Shown here: piece by piece, positions 35,735-46,584 of the stretch | Layout: every line of letters starts with the position of its first letter | Numbering within the stretch: position 1 is the first letter of the stretch | From: Grammothele lineata | Lineage: Eukaryota > Basidiomycota > Agaricomycetes > Polyporales > Polyporaceae | NCBI GenBank assembly: GCA_002150815.3 | Contig: NDFF03000030.1 | Coordinates: 62,001-126,000 of the forward strand | Length of the DNA stretch: 64,000 bases | Direction: 5' to 3' | The notes under the pieces: generated by a model | Databases searched by the model: none | What the model was told of the DNA's origin: nothing | Seen by the model: the letters and a program-made list of their open reading frames with translations, nothing else | Translations under genes and position numbers: made by a program

Positions 35735-37711
35735 ATGCATCGGTGTCTACAATCTGAGGACATCTTCGTCCACATCTTGCGCTTTGCTCTACTTCTCGTT
35801 CACCCGGATCGAGGAGACCGTTTCGCTTCGCCGCACGACGACAGGCGACACAATCCAACAATCGCAAGCTTGGCGCGGACGTGCAAGGCCTTTTCGGAGC
35901 TTTCCCTGGATTGTCTGTGGCATACACTCCTTACAATTGGCCCGCTCCTCAGAACGTTACCTGTCGAATTATGGGAAGAAGCTCCTATAGAGTATGGTAC
36001 ACAGGGGTATCCAGTGGGTTGGACTACCGTGAGTTTACCGCATCCTTTCTGTGGCGGGACGACAGTGATACCCACCAGTACGCCTTTTGCAGTATTTGAG
36101 GAGGCTACCCACAGCGTCTGAATGGTCGCGGTTCGAGCTTTACGCGCGCAGAGTTAAGAAACTTGGATTCCTGGACGTCGAGTTTCATGATTACGAGTTG
36201 CGGACCTGGTCCTCGATCACGATGGATCAGCCAAGGATTTCGATAGAGCCACAATCTGTCTTCAATCTCGTCGCCTCGCGTAGAACGCGGTGGCTGCTAC
36301 CGAATCTTGAAGAAATTCGTTTGCTCCGCCACGATATGCTGCCGTACGCTCTCATACTTCCAGCTTTCCATTCACCCGCCCTTGCAAGCGTTTGCTTCGC
36401 GGATATGCTGTCAGTTCACCCTGGACCGGATGACCACCAAGGTCGCCTTGAGGTTATAGTCTCCCAAATCAACGGCATCACTCGTCTCTGCCATTCAGTC
36501 GTTCACCTTGAAGTCCATCTTCGGGAGCACAATATGGTTGCCGACGCGGCTGTCAAATTCGCGTATGCGCGTCCCAACATGGAGACCTTCGTAGTACACG
36601 GAGCAGATGCATGGCCAATGGAATTCGTGTTGTATTTGGCGCGTCTTACATTTCTTAAGAAGGTCACCATCGCCTTCAACTCCGACACAGCCGACATGAT
36701 CGAAATGCTCCAGGGTGCGACGCCACATTATCCTTTCGCATCTTTGCAGGACTTGCAGTTCAAAGCTCCCTCGGTCGCAACCTGCACGAGATTCATCCAG
36801 CTTTTGCACAGGTGTCGTCTCCACAGCTTCTGTGTGGAGCACACGGAATCGATCACTGCCACCGCGGTGAAAGACCTCTTCATGGCCCTCGCTGCACACT
36901 GCCGACACGACACGCTCCTTTCGGTGAACGTACTCTGTTCATCATTGGTTGCAATTCCGCTCCCGCCAGAAGATAACATCTTCCGGATGGATCACCTACG
37001 CCCACTCTTGGTGTTCTCCAACGTCCGCATCTGGGTTTTCCGCGTCTTTCTCATGCACCGGTTCAACAACGACAACGTGCGAGAAATCGCCGATTCTTGG
37101 CCGAATGCCGTCGCTTTATTCGTGGAGTATCTGTGGCATGCTCCGTTTTTGCCTGAAATCACCTGGGCCGGGATCGCATATGTCGTGTCCAGGTGTCGTC
37201 AGTTGTCCGACTTGTGCTTTCCTCTCAACGCGAACGTGGATGACGTTGCGACGGTGACCTCCCAACCATATTTCCGAGTCAATCCTTATTTACGCACGTT
37301 CGGTGCTCACGATTGTCCAACGTTCGGGGATCCAGCACACTTTGCCCGATCGCTGATGGCAATCGCACCGCTGGTGACCATCGTTCAAGGGTCAAGGTTC
37401 GGATTCAGCGTGAACCCAGAAGAGGCCAATCTGTCTATAGAAGCCTCCGCGTTCTTTGACCAGGTCGAAAGTATCATGTGGGAAATGCGAAGAACAACCA
37501 TGAGAGACGAATTCGGCTTCCTTGACGACTATGGTATGTTTTGCCTCAGGGTTCCTTTCTCTCAATTGAGTGTATGCTTACATTATCGTGTCCGATAGTT
37601 GTCACTGAGGCGGATCAACTCAACGAGTGGGGTACCCAAAAGCCTCGTTTTCCTTACAAGAGGGTTCGAGGAGAATGTATGAAAGACTATCTTACCACCG
37701 TTCAACCATAA
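35735..37711 (+). CDS. F-box/LRR-like protein (paralogue 2)
   Basis: Exons 35735-36028, 36093-37533 and 37599-37711, phases 0 and 1; 615 aa. Start is the ATG at 35735 (MHRCLQSEDIFVHILRF), not the in-frame TTG nine bases earlier. Exon 1 is 98 codons long, as in the paralogue at 20796-22823, and both later introns fall at the same places. Shared blocks include LASLARTCKAFSELSLDCLW, SEWSRFELYARRVKKLGF, REIADSWPNAVALF and MWEMRRTTMRDEFGFLDDY. The last exon (VVTEADQLNEWGTQKPRFPY) matches the paralogue's VLSEADLMNDWGPPRPQFPW, confirming the splice. Same inferred role as paralogue 1: an F-box-type adaptor with leucine-rich body, substrate unknown. Intact. Confidence 0.82.
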
Positions 37712-38353
37712 CTTGCCAAACTATCAAACCACGGCGCCATAACGTTATGTAATATGGTAGTGAGTCGTTGGTCTGGTAAGCGTCTCAAGCTGACTTGTTT
37801 ACGAGACAGGAAGTGAGATTCGAGAGTGAGCAGACCTAGCTCCGAGGGAACTCATTAAGAGGTACCACCCCCAACTACATATTCACGCTTGAACCCTACG
37901 ATGCTAACACATTGCCAGACTTTGGACTACTTGATTCGCATGCATAGTACTTCAGAACACAACAAAGTCGCGTCGCAATGTAGTATCCAGAACTCACACC
38001 ATATTATAATGATTCTGCATCGGTACCATGGAAGTATTCATCGTTCCACACGGTCGGCGCCCAACCGTGAAGCGCCCTGAAAGCAAGCGTCGTCCAGTGA
38101 GCACTTCGAGTCACTATTGATTTTGATAACGTGCTCTGCAGCTCTAGGTCCCGGGGAAACCGGAGTTTCTCTCTCGCCATCTTGAACGTATGCGCCCGGC
38201 ATGCAGATATCCCGATGTCATCGGGAGATCATGACGCCAATGCTCGTGCCGGGAGGAGACGCGTACGCATCCCCGCGTCGAGGCACTGTTATCTACCACT
38301 TGTGAGTATATAAGTCGTCAGATGTTATACAATGAGAGACAATCTCAGTCAGA
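37712..38353. other. Intergenic upstream of NmrA-like gene 2
   Basis: No gene supported. Contains a direct CGATGTCATCGGGAG-type duplication of a few bases near 38212-38227 and the TATA-like element at 38306. Confidence 0.4.
38306..38314 (+). promoter_or_regulatory. TATA box of NmrA-like gene 2
   Basis: GTATATAAG, 40 bp upstream of the ATG at 38354; good match to a TATA box, with comparable elements before two paralogues. Confidence 0.55.
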
Positions 38354-39531
38354 ATGACCTCCATCGCAAACAAATCCCTCGTCCTCTTGGTGGGTGCCAC
38401 GGGCCATACCGGAGAAAGTATCGTCCATGGGTTACTCAAGGCCGAGCACTTTGTACGTATCCGGAACTCGACGTTCCTTGTAACTCCTAGATTTATGCTA
38501 ACGATCTGTCTCTCGCAGCGTGTCGCAGCGCTCGTCCGTCCCGGATCCCTCTCGAAACCAATAGTTGAAGAATTCCGCCAGTCCGGCGTGGAGATTCGCG
38601 TCGGAGACATCACCGACGACTACGAGAAGCTCAAGCAGATTCTTCAAGGCGTATCCATCCTAGTCAGCACCGTCGCCGCTCAGTTCGTCATGGAACAGAA
38701 GGAGATTTTCCGCGCAGCGAAGGAGACAGGCGTTCAAAGAGTTGTCCCCTCGGACTTCGCCTCTCCGGGAAGTGAGGCACCCCTTCACGCAGCGGTATGC
38801 TCTTTAACTCACGGAGACTCGTAACTATGACTAAACGCTTTCGCGGTCATGTAGAAGCATGTCATCCGCGAATACATCAAGAGCCTCGGCGTGCCGTACA
38901 CATTCATCGATGTCGGCGCCTGGATGCAGGCTGTCCTTCCGCTCCCACCTCGTAGCGCCGTCTCTCCCGCGATGAAGGCAATGTCGCAAACGACTTTCGA
39001 GCCCGGCGACGCGCCAGCTCTCCTTTCCGATCTGAACAACATTGGAGCATTCGTGGCGCGCATCCTCGCCGATGAGCGGACGGTCAACCAAGCGGTCATG
39101 GTGTGGGAGGACGAGCGACCGATGCGCGCTGTTAGGGAGGTGGGAGAGATGACGTCTGGAGAGCCGGAGGCCATGAAGGCGCTGAAGATAACGGTGCGCC
39201 TGATCGTTCTGAATGTGTACGGGAACGAGGATGGGGAATGTTGACACGAGTACAGATGACGGCCGAAGATCTCGAAGCGCGCACCCAGGCGGCCCAGGCT
39301 ATGCTCGCGAAGGACCCGACGGACAAAGGTGCCTATGTTACCCTCGCATATTGTGGGTACATACGAAGCATCTGCGTCCTGAAGGAAAACACCCTCGAGA
39401 ACGCGAAGCGGCTGGGGTACTTGGACGCCCGTCAGCTGTACCCGGACATTCCGGTGCGCTCGTTGGAGGAGTACGCTGAGGAGTTCTACAAGCTTCCTGA
39501 ACCGGGCTACGTCTACACCTGGGCGGATTGA
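38354..39531 (+). CDS. NmrA-like NAD(P)-binding reductase (gene 2)
   Basis: Exons 38354-38452, 38519-38794, 38855-39193, 39256-39531 (33/92/113/92 codons, all phase 0), 329 aa. GATGHTG at residues 14-20 is the dinucleotide-binding loop. VQRVVPSDFASPG, YTFIDVGAWMQAVLPLPPRS, LLSDLNNIGAFVARILAD and TLENAKRLGYLDARQLYPD are family blocks. In this copy the conserved GWWMQ is GAWMQ. It is intact, unlike gene 1. Members of this family include isoflavone reductases, phenylcoumaran benzylic ether reductases and the NmrA nitrogen-regulation sensor; which role applies here cannot be told from sequence. Confidence 0.88.
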
Positions 39532-39781
39532 GGCGCCGGTTTCATGCGCACATGATGGTCCACAAGCACAGCTGGGTGGTCGTGTGAAGGAAGGGCGGAG
39601 ATAGATACGGAAACACAGTCACATTATGTTACATAACGTAGCGGGCCATCGTACATGTGGTTTGAATGGTATACAAAGCTGACAATTCGCGGACCTATAA
39701 CCTTGCCGTCGCCGAAGTCCATATACACGTTAACGTCTGTTCCGGTACTTAAAGTGTGTCTCCCAGAGAAAAGCACAACCC

Positions 39782-41533
39782 TCAGTAACGGACGAGAGCC
39801 TTACGATCGCGGCGCTCCGAAGAGGGAGTGGACAAGTTCTCCTGTAGAACCAAATGATTAGTTCTGGGCTGCGCAGCGAGAAGGTCCAACGTACCTCAGG
39901 GCCAGAGAGGCGCACTGCACGGCGCTGACGGACGGCCTTGATCGCGAAGAACATCGTGATCATAAACATGAGGGCCATCATGACGCCAATGACCGCGTCA
40001 GCTGTGTTGTTGCCGGTCGTGGCGTTGTCGGGGAGGCCGAGAGTCTCGCGCGCCGCGTCGACCGACCCGATCGAGCACGCCTGCGCCCACTCGCGGTTCG
40101 ACGAGATGACGGAGTTCTCGAGGCGGTAGATAAACTCAGTGAGGGGGATGTCCTCACGGTGCTTGAAGACGTGCACGGTCTGGAAGTCCTCGTTCGTGCC
40201 ATTGCGGAACTTGAAGCGGAGGAAGTCGCGCGCGTCCGGTGGCGGCGCGCGGCGGAGCTCAATCGCGAGTGCGGAACCGAAGTCGGCTGGTAATGGCAGA
40301 AGTCAGCGCTGACCGGAGTGAGAACGACACGGGAAGGCTCACGGATCGCCTTGAGCTCCGGGTGAGACTTGACGATGTCAGTCTGGTGGAAGAACGAGAT
40401 GAAGGGCTGGTAAGTCGTCTCGATCATCATGAGCTGGAGCGGGTCGCCGTTGAACGCGATGCGCTGGAGCGCCTTCAGGACGGAAGAGAGCGCGGTGCGG
40501 CTGGCGACTACAGCAGGTACGATTGAGCAAGTGGTTTGCGGCGGACTGTACTGTGACACTTACTGTTTCCGATGCCACCCATGGCTTCGTCGGAGTAGAT
40601 CGCGCTCTCGCGGAAATCCGCAAAGCCGCGAGCCTGCTCGATCATCGTCGGGGGGAGGCGGTGCGCGTACGTCTTGTTGTGAACGAGCTGCGACTGCACA
40701 TTGTCCCAAAGCTGTACCGCCACAGGATCAGCGCCGAGCGTTGGCATCCAGGTACACGATACTCACGTTGTACTGTCCGCGTCAACAGAGCGCGACGGAA
40801 CTGTGATCAACAGACACGTGGCGTGCGAGACAAAGATGAGGAGCGCACCATGTTCTCCATTGAGACCTCTTGACCGAGCGAGAAATCGCGGATGGCCTTC
40901 ATGAACGGCTGCGCCTTCTGAGCGACAGCCTTGAATTCAGAGGAGGCCATGACCTTCTGCGCGTGCTTCTGGAATGCCTGCATCGCAAAGTCAGATCATG
41001 TGGCACTTTCCCCATAAGCGGTAGAGAGCATACCGGGCAGTCGGTCCACGGCTCGAGCGAGCGATCGTTGCTGGGCTCAACAGTCTCAACAGGAACATAC
41101 TGGTACCCGTTCAAGGGCGCGACGACCGTCGTCTCATTGGCCAGCGTGATGCGGTTTGCGGGGTTGGGCGGGAAGAGTCCCTGAAGGAGCGCTGTCGCCG
41201 AGTCGAAGACGGCCGCACCCTCGCCGCCGACCTTGACGCGCACAGCGACCTCGGTGAGATCGACGAGGTCAGCATGGATACCGCGTATGTGCGACGACGA
41301 GGACGGGTTGAGGTACAGATTCCGGAGGTACTGGCCGAGCTGGTACGCCTGCATCTGTTTAGACAAAGAAACGAGGTCAGAGACGGACATGTCGAAGAGA
41401 AGGGAAAGAGTACCTCTCCGAGAGGGGTACTCTGGGTGCTACCCGACTTCTGTGTCATTGGGTGCTGGTAGCACTGCGTGCGGTCGCCGTTACGGGCCAT
41501 CACAACGGCGCCGAGAACCTCGTGGTGAGACAT
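39782..41533 (-). CDS. Membrane-anchored histidine-phosphatase-like protein
   Basis: Eight exons: 41533-41414, 41354-41034, 40977-40849, 40772-40767, 40711-40564, 40507-40343, 40286-39895, 39841-39782; 446 aa, all phases consistent. The family (branch 2 histidine phosphatases, acid phosphatase/phytase-like) normally has RHGxR at the active site. Here residues 14-18 are RNGDR, so the nucleophilic His is Asn. The middle reads LPPTMIEQARGFADF, GGIGNIASRTALSSVL and IETTYQPFISFFHQ, as in fungal phosphoglycerate-mutase-like proteins. Residues about 395-415 (VIGVMMALMFMITMFFAI) form a C-terminal transmembrane helix followed by a basic tail. A 6-nt exon encoding Tyr-Asn is needed to restore the family-like NMYNLWD. 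No signal peptide is seen before MSHHEVLGAVV. Catalytic activity is doubtful. Confidence 0.82.
40767..40772 (-). other. 6-nt microexon (Tyr-Asn) of histidine-phosphatase-like gene
   Basis: TACAAC is bounded by a CAG acceptor (40775-40773) and a GTGAGT donor (40766-40761), with introns of 76 and 55 nt on either side. Skipping it keeps the frame but removes YN from ENMYNLWDNVQS. Confidence 0.6.
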
Positions 41534-42489
41534 TTGGACAGAGGTAAATTAGAGATGGTCCAAGGGTAAGTTCGCTGGCTCGACCAAGGAGAGGAAGCTG
41601 AGGAGGCTGGAGAGGAGAGAGCGCACACCGCAGGTTGCAGAGACAGGACACTGAAGCTCCAGGGTTTTGTAGGCGCATACCGCACTGCAGTGGCGTGTCA
41701 ATGGGAGTGGTGAAGGGTACCGGTACGGCGCGGCAGGCCCTTGAGAGCGTCACGTTCGAGGAATGGAACATGGACGATCATGGCGCACGTCAAGCTGATG
41801 GCAACCTGCTCCTTGTTAGAAGCTTCGGTAACGGAGATGGAGACCTCATACTTTCAACTCTCAGTGACGTCGGGTTTGGTGCCTTGACCCACGTCTTGAG
41901 CCGTGCCTTGAGAGGTCTGTGGTTTCCACTGAGGGTATCTTCCGGAGATGCGAATATAGAGGAGTTTTTTGATGTTGCGGTGAAGACAGAGATGCTGCCT
42001 TGCATGATGGAGACATAGCACCAGGCGTCCTGCGGGCAATCGGGTGCATTAATCCTGCGCTTCGCCGTGGTCCACTAACGGCACGTGCAACGGCAAGATC
42101 AACCTTTAAACCATTCTCGACGGCGAAGAGGTTAGCCGAGGGGGTCAGCGATGCATCCCCGGACAAAGGAAATGCTACTAGAGCGTCTGGCGGCGTGAAA
42201 CGACGTCGCAAGAAGTGCACGCGTGAAGCCGAGCGAAAACACGAGGCGTTCCGTGGCAAACGTGACACGGCCAGGGCAATATCGTGAAGGGCACGCATGT
42301 TCAGTACACAATGCAGCTCTCATCGAAGCCATGGGCCTCGACTGGAGCGATACTAAAACGCGCCATCCACGCGTCGGCGTCAGATTCATAGTGAACGGAT
42401 CCAAAGCCCCGAAACACACCTTCCTCTTCTCTATTCCCCCGGCGCAAACGTACAGCGTACACGTGGGGCCAGTTCTTGCTCACCCCTGC
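41534..42489. other. Intergenic between two minus-strand genes
   Basis: Upstream of the histidine-phosphatase-like gene and downstream of SRP72. Open frames are shadows without domains. No terminator or repeat that I can name. Confidence 0.4.
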
Positions 42490-44164
42490 CTACTTTCTCT
42501 TCTTACCCTTACCCCCACCCCCAGAGCTCTTCGCGCTCCCGCCTGCGGGCTCCATCGCCCCCTGCGTCGCGCCACCACCCCCACCCCTCCGTCTCCGCCC
42601 CTGCGCAAACGACGTCCTCTCGCTCTTCTTGAGCCACCGCTCAGGGTCGGGCGGGGGCGTGACCCCAGGCACGACGCCCTTCGGGACGCGCTTCATCCTG
42701 ACTTTCTTCTCCCTCTGCGCCTGCGCCGGGGCAGCGGCGGCGGCGGCGAGGGCGGAGACGGACGCGGCCTGCTGCTGCGTCTGCTGCGGGGGCGGGGCGG
42801 ACGGGAGCGCAGTGGAGGCAGAGGCGGGGAGCGCGTCGAGTGAGCGGAGGAAGCCGGACGTTTGGAAGTCGAGGTGCTTCTGCGCGGCGTCGAGGTTGGT
42901 GAGGATGTCGGAGTGCTCTTCCGAGTTCTGCGCGAGGGGAGGGAAGGGGCGTGTTAGTATCAGCGGGCGCGGGGATGGGCAACGTCCGCCCGAGATGAAA
43001 AGAGAAGGGCGCGGTATGAGAGGAAGGATGCGGAGCCGGGTATACGCCGTATGTAGTGTGATGGTTGATCGGGGTGGACGGACGGAAAAGAGGGCTGTAT
43101 GGGGGGCTGTAATAACTTCTGTCCTCATTTCGTAGGAATGGTGTTCCTGGATGGTTACGACAACCTGCTGCTCAAGCCCCATACAGCGATATCACGGTGG
43201 TTCTGCCGTTACGACTGGCTTGGGGAAGTAGCGATAACCATCATGCATGCCTGAACAAGACCGCGAGGCGGACATTGCCTGCATCCATCCGTCCGTCCGT
43301 CCTTCTTTCCACGATCCTTGCGAACAAACAACATGCGCCGAAGAGAACAGGCGCATCGCGTGTATGACACGCCGTGCCAAGATATGATATCCACGCCGAT
43401 GGCACACCACACCAGAGATTCCTGATGAAGATGAAGATGAAAATGAAAGGAACGTACGGGCTCAGCGGTGTCCAGCAGGTGGTTGTACAGGTCGAACGCA
43501 GCCTGGTAGTCTCCTTGTCGGTACGCCTGTACACCAGCGCATACACACGAGGCACAAATCGTTAGCCCCTTCCGCACTTCACAACGCAAAACGGCACACG
43601 CACCAACTGGGCCTCCAAGTGCATCACCCCCCGGTCCGCTTCCTCTTCCGCTTCCTTCCCCTTCACCTCCTCGAGCACTGCCGTCGCCTCCTCCTCGCGG
43701 TGGAGTCGGTACAGCGAGTAGGCGCGCGCGAACGCCCGGTCCGCTCCCTCGTCCTCCGTTCCGCTCTCGCTCGCAGGAGCAGCAGCGGGAGCGGGAACGG
43801 ATTGTGTCAGGGCGAGGGCGGCGGCATATTGGTCCGTCTGGAGGAGGAGGAAGAGCTTCGTCTGCAGCGCGTCGCGATCGTGCGGGGCCAGGCGGAGGAC
43901 TGTTCATAGTAGGGGCAACATCCGTCAGTCTCCGCTGTACGTGCACGAGAAGGAGGTTGAGGAGCACGCACTCTTGTCGCACGTCTTGATCGCGTTCGCG
44001 AAGTGGCCGCCGTCGATCTGCGCGCAGAGAGAGGTGAAGAGCCTCTTCAGCCTGTCAGCGACAGGTAGCGGTGCCTTCGGGGCCGCCTTTTGGCGGGCTG
44101 CCCGTTGCGACTTCGTGCTGGGCTTTGCCGTCGGTTTCTTGGATGTCGTGGGTTTAGGTGGCAT
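42490..44164 (-). CDS. SRP72: Signal recognition particle subunit SRP72 (short form)
   Basis: Exons 44164-43972, 43899-43604, 43526-43458, 42927-42490; 331 aa. The N-terminus has a basic leader (MPPKPTTSKKPTAKP) then TPR-like helices: LKRLFTSLCAQIDGGHFANA, ALQTKLFLLLQTDQYAAALA, YSLYRLHREEEATAVLEE and YRQGDYQAAFDLYNHLLDTA. The C-terminus is the SRP72 RNA-binding signature (RMKRVPKGVVPGVTPPPDPE, then RWLKKSER and a Gly/Lys-rich end). SRP72 pairs with SRP68 on SRP RNA and is needed for cotranslational targeting to the ER. Yeast and human SRP72 are roughly 640-670 aa, so about half, mainly the central TPRs, is absent here. The last intron (43457-42928) is 530 nt, the longest in the window, but I see no TPR exon inside it. 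The upstream ATG at 44164 is the first in frame. Confidence 0.85.
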
Positions 44165-44780
44165 TGGGAGACGATGTGTGGATAAGAGTCAAGTGAGGTC
44201 TGTGGACGAGACTCAGACGGCGCAAGCCGTGAGCGAGGGCGCCTATCTGGAGGACTTGGGCTTGGACGCCGGGCGGACCGCTGCAGTACAGACGCACAAT
44301 CGAGAGGAGGGAGGAGCAAGGCATATTCGGCATTTGTGAACTACTTACTACGGAACGGTACACCGTGGTATCCAAGAGCTCAGCCCGATATCGATGCTCA
44401 ACATATGCGACCAGCCACGGGTATCCGATTGCTACTCGAAAAGAATTAGCGCATAAATGCGCGGGCGAAGAAGGTAGTAGGTGATAAATAGCACAAACAA
44501 GAACAAGGGTCTTCCGCGACGCAAGAAGAAGGCGAAAAAAGGACACCGAGTTTTGGGCGGCTCGGTAAAACGAGCGGGCCAAGGAAGGGGTGGTATAGAT
44601 ACAGTCCCGTTAGTGCGTAGGATAAATACGCATAGTGTGTGAGTGAGAGCATAGGCGATGCGATGTGAGAGCGTGCGACGTGCGGAGAACTTGTAAGCGA
44701 GCATGAACCAGAGCGTGAGGGACGTGACATGAAGCGACCGGAGAACCCAGGGAGAAGAGAGCGTGTGCGGAGAACGGCGA
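44165..44780. other. Intergenic between SRP72 and membrane-protein gene
   Basis: SRP72 promoter region plus the 3' flank of the gene ending at 44781. No coding signal or repeat recognised. Confidence 0.4.
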
Positions 44781-45757
44781 CTACACGCCGGTGCTGTCGC
44801 TGAAGACGGTCCCTTCGGGGTGATACGCGGGGGGCGGGTTGCCCTCCATGTCGTGCTCGACATATCCACGCGTCGTGAGTTCCCCAGGGTACAGCTTCTT
44901 CTCCTTGCCATGCGAGCGTGTGGACATCATCGTCACGGTCGTGGGCTCGCGTTGGAGGTCGAAAGACGGGCCTGGGGGGTTGGGGTCGGATGCGTGGAAT
45001 GACCAACCGCCATCCGAACGGCGGAACGCGGTGCGCATGTTCTGGCCTGGATGGTGCACTGGGGGAAATGAAGCACCAAGTCAGCATTGGGCTTCAGGTG
45101 ACACGGAAGAAGTGCAAAGCGAGAAAATTTGTTGTTCGACCAATGAAAGTCAAGCGCATGTAGTCACTGTCCCCGAAACGACGGCTGTGTCTCAATGAGA
45201 GACAGACACTGCGTTCACGGTAGTCAGATGTAGGTGACGGGGATATCATGTTTGTTGTAGACACAATCATGCGCCATCACAGTGTTCTTGACCATCCCCG
45301 CCGCCTGCGACGCCGCACCTCGGCCTTCTCATGATGAACTCGCCCACCACCCGCGCCCATAGCACCGGCACGCGTCCGCAGCCCACGTCCCACCGGCACC
45401 GACAGCCGCAAGAAGCAGAAGACGAGAAGACGCGTACTCACCGAACTTGGGCACCTCCACGTCCGGCGCGTTCACGCCCACCCCGAACGGCGTTACGCGC
45501 GCAGCGAGGTGGGACGGGTCGACGGAGACCATGTACGTCCTCCTATGGGAGTGGATCTCCTCCGCGCGTGCCTGGACCTTGTTCTTCCGATATCGCCTCC
45601 GCACGAAGTAGAGCCCGAGACCTCCCAGAACGACCGCCGCGAGCACGGCGAGGGAGATCCCGAGAGCGAGCGCGGTCGCGGAGTGCGAGGACTCGGGGGA
45701 GATGGTCTGTGTCGCATCGGCTGCGGCCGCGGACGTGGAACTCGACACCGATGGCAT
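44781..45757 (-). CDS. Small single-pass membrane protein, function unknown
   Basis: Exons 45757-45442 and 45058-44781, phase 1, 197 aa. A short Ser/Ala-rich N-terminus precedes a hydrophobic helix at about residues 29-52 (ALALGISLAVLAAVVLGGLG) and a basic stop-transfer run (RRRYRKNK), predicting an extracellular N-terminus and cytosolic tail. The tail ends in Pro/Tyr-containing sequence (EGNPPPAYHPEG), in which PPAY is a potential WW-domain or Nedd4-type ligase docking motif. This resembles the Ser-rich single-pass proteins with SKG6/AXL2-type helices common in fungi, but I cannot place it further. The 383-nt intron is long for this locus, so an additional exon cannot be excluded. Confidence 0.65.
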
Positions 45758-46584
45758 GGTGGAGGAGGGGGAGGGTGGGAGCGGGGGGTGGAAATCCCCA
45801 GTTTGTGGCTTTTGGGTATGTCACTTGGTTTAAATCCTAGGGACGTAGTGTCAGAGTGGTGGGATACCGCCCGTCGTGGACAGCAGTTGGCGGGAGATGG
45901 TGAACTCACGGCTCAGAACGCGCCGGGATGGCGCAGCGATGGCGGACGAAACTCACTGAAAAGACCGGAGGAAGAGGGGAAAGAGCGTCGAAATGAGCGG
46001 TTGAAGAACGAACGGACCCGACGAGGAGGCTGGCCGAAGGGTAGGACGGTGCGCTCAGGGAGGTCGGGGATATATAGGACCGCTCGAGACCGAGGCTCGT
46101 TTGATGCGCTGTTCTTCGCGACGCCGACACTGACGTCTGTGTCGTGTGGCCTGTCTGTGGGTCAGGTCATCAAAGGGCCAGATGGCACGGGGCGACGGTG
46201 CAGATCGCTCTCGCGCGCCCAGACTGATGTTGATCCCGTCAAGTTCATCTTTCAACTTGTTGACTTCATGTTGACTTCTCGCAAAGAGGCGCCTGCGCCT
46301 CAAGGACGCGTTATTACACCCGATTCAATAGCTTCTTACTGCATCCTTTCAATGATGGGACTATCGAGTCTAATCTCGCTTATCACCCATTTTGAAGCGC
46401 ATTAAGAACAAGGCGGACTTACAAAGACTTACGCCGTTTATAAGGCCTCCCTCCGGGCCGGTGTTGCCGCCATCCAAGAATTTCTCTTGTGCTCGTTGGA
46501 CGTCTTTACGCCATCGTCGTGCCTCTCTGTGCTTGCCTGATGCCCGTTCGACTGGACTGACTGCTGCTGCCCTAAACCCACGAC
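45758..46584. other. Divergent promoter region
   Basis: Lies between the membrane-protein gene (minus) and UTP20 (plus). Open frames here (for example 45509-46405 plus) are shadows of the neighbour and low in coding character. Confidence 0.45.

Noticed and set aside
42928..43457. C/D-box snoRNA in the long SRP72 intron
   Set aside because: A TGATG-like box is present but no convincing C/D pair with closing stem was found.
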